DNA from: Planctomycetaceae bacterium
GTDB lineage: Bacteria > Planctomycetota > Planctomycetia > Planctomycetales > Planctomycetaceae
Assembly: GCA_020426505.1 (NCBI GenBank)
Contig: JAGQPX010000098.1
Coordinates: forward strand, 1-54,042
Reading direction: 5' to 3'
Length of the DNA: 54,042 nt
The notes under the pieces were generated by a model. That model saw only the letters and a list, made by a program, of their open reading frames with translations. It did not search any database and was not told the origin of the DNA. Within the stretch, counting starts at the first letter, position 1, and each line of letters starts with the position of its first letter. Shown here one piece after another: positions 52,499-54,042 of this stretch. Made by a program: the position numbers and the translations under genes.

Positions 52499-52872
52499 GA
52501 TTGAGCCTCCTGCTCGTCGAGAATGCGACGGAGATCAGCGATCTCCTCGGGGGTGAGTCGTGAACTCTTCAGAAAATGAGCCAACAGTGGAGCGGGTTCG
52601 CCCTCAAACACGCGACGAAGAAATGACTTGCTCGCCTGTTTAACGCACTGATGTCGCCTCACGCTGGCCCGGTAAACGTATCGGTTGCCTTGAGTCTCAA
52701 AGGTCAACACCGACTTTTTGACAAGACGGTGCAGCATGGTCTTGATCGTCGCCGGAGCCCAGTCTGTCTGAGCAGTCAGGGCATCAACCACCTCCTGCGA
52801 CGAGAGGGGTTGGTCATTCCAGATGACATTCATCACCTGCCATTCCGCATCGGAAATCGGGATTTCAGCCAT
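52495..52872 (-). CDS. BlaI/MecI/CopY-family transcriptional repressor
   Basis: The 125-residue protein has the winged helix of the BlaI family: ISDAEWQVMNVIWNDQPLSS, VVDALTAQTDWAPATIKTML and RLVKKSVLTFETQGNRYVY, and a C-terminal dimerisation helix (LLAHFLKSSRLTPEEIADL). It binds TACAnnTGTA palindromes; two lie in its promoter (52924-52949), so it should repress itself and the peptidase gene. Cleavage by the coupled M56 peptidase would relieve repression. ATG 52872 has GGAGG upstream. Confidence 0.95.
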   Translation of the reverse strand: MAEIPISDAEWQVMNVIWNDQPLSSQEVVDALTAQTDWAPATIKTMLHRLVKKSVLTFETQGNRYVYRASVRRHQCVKQASKSFLRRVFEGEPAPLLAHFLKSSRLTPEEIADLRRILDEQEAQS

Positions 52873-52923
52873 AGGTCTTCCTCCGTGAAGCCACGCACAT
52901 CGCCAATCATCCGCAGGTGTGAT

Positions 52924-52960
52924 TACATGTGTAATTATCTACAAATGTAAACAATGTCAA
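52924..52960 (-). promoter_or_regulatory. BlaI promoter with two overlapping operators
   Basis: On the minus strand TTGACA (52955-52960) and TAATTA (52932-52937) are separated by exactly 17 bases, a near-ideal promoter. TACAAATGTA (52940-52949) lies in the spacer and TACATGTGTA (52924-52933) overlaps the -10, with centres 16 bases apart. Both match TACAnnTGTA of BlaI/MecI operators. Repressor on these sites would block polymerase. Confidence 0.85.
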
Positions 52961-53000
52961 TACGGCTTCCGCCTGGGGTCATGCTCGATTGTGACCTTGC

Positions 53001-53894
53001 CTACTCGTTCCCAATGTTCGTGTCGAGAAATTGGAGTAGTTCCTGCGTTGCAGGGTCATCCGGATCGCCGAGGTCGTTGTTGAGACGGCGATGGTTGGTG
53101 TCTCCTTTGCCGTAGGCTTTGACGGGGATGCCGACCGACTTCAGCTCAGATTCGAGTCGCCTCGCCTGGACAGTCGTGTCGGGGTTGCCGGTGAAGTACA
53201 GGATGAGGAACGGTGGAATGCCCTTGCCCTTCGCCACGTGGGTGACGGCTGAGAAGTCGACATGTTTCTCCGGATCGTTGCCGAACTTCTGACGATGCCC
53301 AAACGTGAACATCGGGCCGCCATAGAGCGCCTGCCGGTGCTCAGCCGTCATGATGATCTTCGGGATATCGTACGTGTCGCCATCGACCGCCACGCACCCT
53401 CGAAGTACATCGAGCGAGACGCCAACTTCATTGAGGTAACGTTCATCGACACACAATAAGGCTGCAAGCTGGGCTCCCGCTGAATGGCCGCCAACGAAGA
53501 TGCGATGCGGATCGCCGCCGTATTCTGCGATGTGTTCATGCACCCATCCGAGTGCCTTCGCCACATCCCGAATCAAAACATCCATCGTCACGTCCGGAAG
53601 CAAGCGATAGTTCGTCGAAACGAAAACGAACCCCCGCTCCGTCAACACGAGCGGCTTAATCGCCACGTCCCCCTTGTCACCCACAACCCAGCCACCGCCG
53701 TGAATCCAAAACATGACGGGCAGCTTCTCGTCACGTGCGTCCTCCGGCACATAGACGTCCAGCACCTGCCGCTCGTGTCCGTTCGAGACATACGGCACAT
53801 CCGTTGTGCACATCTGCGCCTGAGCGACGTTGGTGAGGATCTGAAGTGAAATCGCAAGTGCGTTGATGGAGAGATGATTCATGGCCAGTTCCAT
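53001..53894 (-). CDS. Exported alpha/beta-hydrolase (hormone-sensitive-lipase-type esterase)
   Basis: The 297-residue protein has a signal peptide ([18 protein letters not shown]), then [18 protein letters not shown], the oxyanion motif HGGGW (about residues 66-70), and the nucleophile elbow GHSAG (about residue 135). The acid is likely Asp in NPDTTVQ, and His in DTNHRRLN, near the end, completes the triad. It should hydrolyse short-chain esters outside the cytoplasm. ATG 53894 and ATG 53882 are both possible starts. It is the last gene on the minus strand before the edge. Confidence 0.88.
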   Translation of the reverse strand: MELAMNHLSINALAISLQILTNVAQAQMCTTDVPYVSNGHERQVLDVYVPEDARDEKLPVMFWIHGGGWVVGDKGDVAIKPLVLTERGFVFVSTNYRLLPDVTMDVLIRDVAKALGWVHEHIAEYGGDPHRIFVGGHSAGAQLAALLCVDERYLNEVGVSLDVLRGCVAVDGDTYDIPKIIMTAEHRQALYGGPMFTFGHRQKFGNDPEKHVDFSAVTHVAKGKGIPPFLILYFTGNPDTTVQARRLESELKSVGIPVKAYGKGDTNHRRLNNDLGDPDDPATQELLQFLDTNIGNE

Positions 53895-54042
53895 CCCAAC
53901 AGAATCGGTTCGTCATGCGCCTCGGACGTGTAGCGACATAGAGTATTTAGCGGCATGTCAGGATTTCCGTGCCACGATCCAATTGAAAACCACAAGTACT
54001 CCCCACTTTGGATTAACTGGCACCGTCACATCTCAATTGCAA
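53895..54042. other. Right edge, gene-free
   Basis: The final 148 bases hold no gene, RNA or clear repeat; they should contain the esterase promoter. Confidence 0.5.

Noticed and set aside
1..54042. CRISPR array
   Set aside because: No regularly spaced short repeats were found; the repeats seen are single inverted elements.

Overview
The window looks like chromosomal DNA of a planctomycete (Planctomycetia). The reasoning is from gene content: a PEP-CTERM protein, an NPCBM-domain secreted protein, a prenyltransferase/squalene-oxidase-repeat protein, large exported PQQ-propeller proteins, a CxxCH cytochrome of the kind common in this phylum, a sigma factor with extra helix-turn-helix modules, many small exported proteins of unknown role, and many dispersed inverted-repeat elements between and inside genes. 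No rRNA or other species marker is present, so the genus is open.

Layout. 1-0.9 kb: the 3' part of a large serine recombinase whose reading frame runs through the antisense of a tRNA-Pro(UGG) gene, probably the edge of an integrated element. 1.4-4.6 kb: parB, a membrane glycosyltransferase and an exact parS site (4513-4528) plus a near match (2475-2490), so the region is probably near the chromosome origin. 4.8-10.3 kb: a small TPR protein, a short SecA paralogue, and three exported proteins on the minus strand. 10.6-14.1 kb: purQ, a small membrane protein and a 554-residue sigma factor ending in a strong terminator. 14.3-18.5 kb: an RraB-like protein, a potassium-channel-like protein, a membrane-anchored MutS relative and a short-chain dehydrogenase. 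18.7-24.7 kb: an MMPL/RND transporter, truA, a GT4 glycosyltransferase (ATGA overlap with truA) and the PEP-CTERM protein. 24.7-31.2 kb: a VWA protein, a zinc-ribbon protein, a DUF368 membrane protein, a HEAT-repeat protein and a GT35 alpha-glucan phosphorylase. 31.4-39.6 kb: a quinone oxidoreductase, a cytochrome, a 1309-residue PQQ-propeller protein with an embedded methyltransferase-like fold, and a carboxypeptidase-regulatory-like protein.

39.7-48.3 kb is the clearest metabolic unit: acyl-CoA dehydrogenase, carboxyltransferase, biotin carboxylase/BCCP and an AtuA-family protein in a row, facing a B12-dependent acyl-CoA mutase large subunit. At two key positions the mutase carries the residues of isobutyryl-CoA mutase (Phe73, Gln191) rather than those of methylmalonyl-CoA mutase. 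Together these suggest catabolism of branched-chain or isoprenoid acyl-CoAs. 48.4-54 kb: a membrane PQQ protein, then a BlaR1-like M56 peptidase with an unusual secretin-like tail and a BlaI-type repressor, controlled by a promoter that overlaps two TACAnnTGTA operators, and a secreted esterase.

The most unusual theme is the set of dispersed palindromic elements. At least seven kinds are visible, and several lie inside or at the ends of reading frames: an exact 21-bp inverted repeat in the glycosyltransferase gene, a related copy at the start of the HEAT gene, a 177-bp element at the start of the prenyltransferase-like gene, and a GGGTTGA tandem block in the VWA gene. All coordinates and matches were read by eye; no database search was possible.
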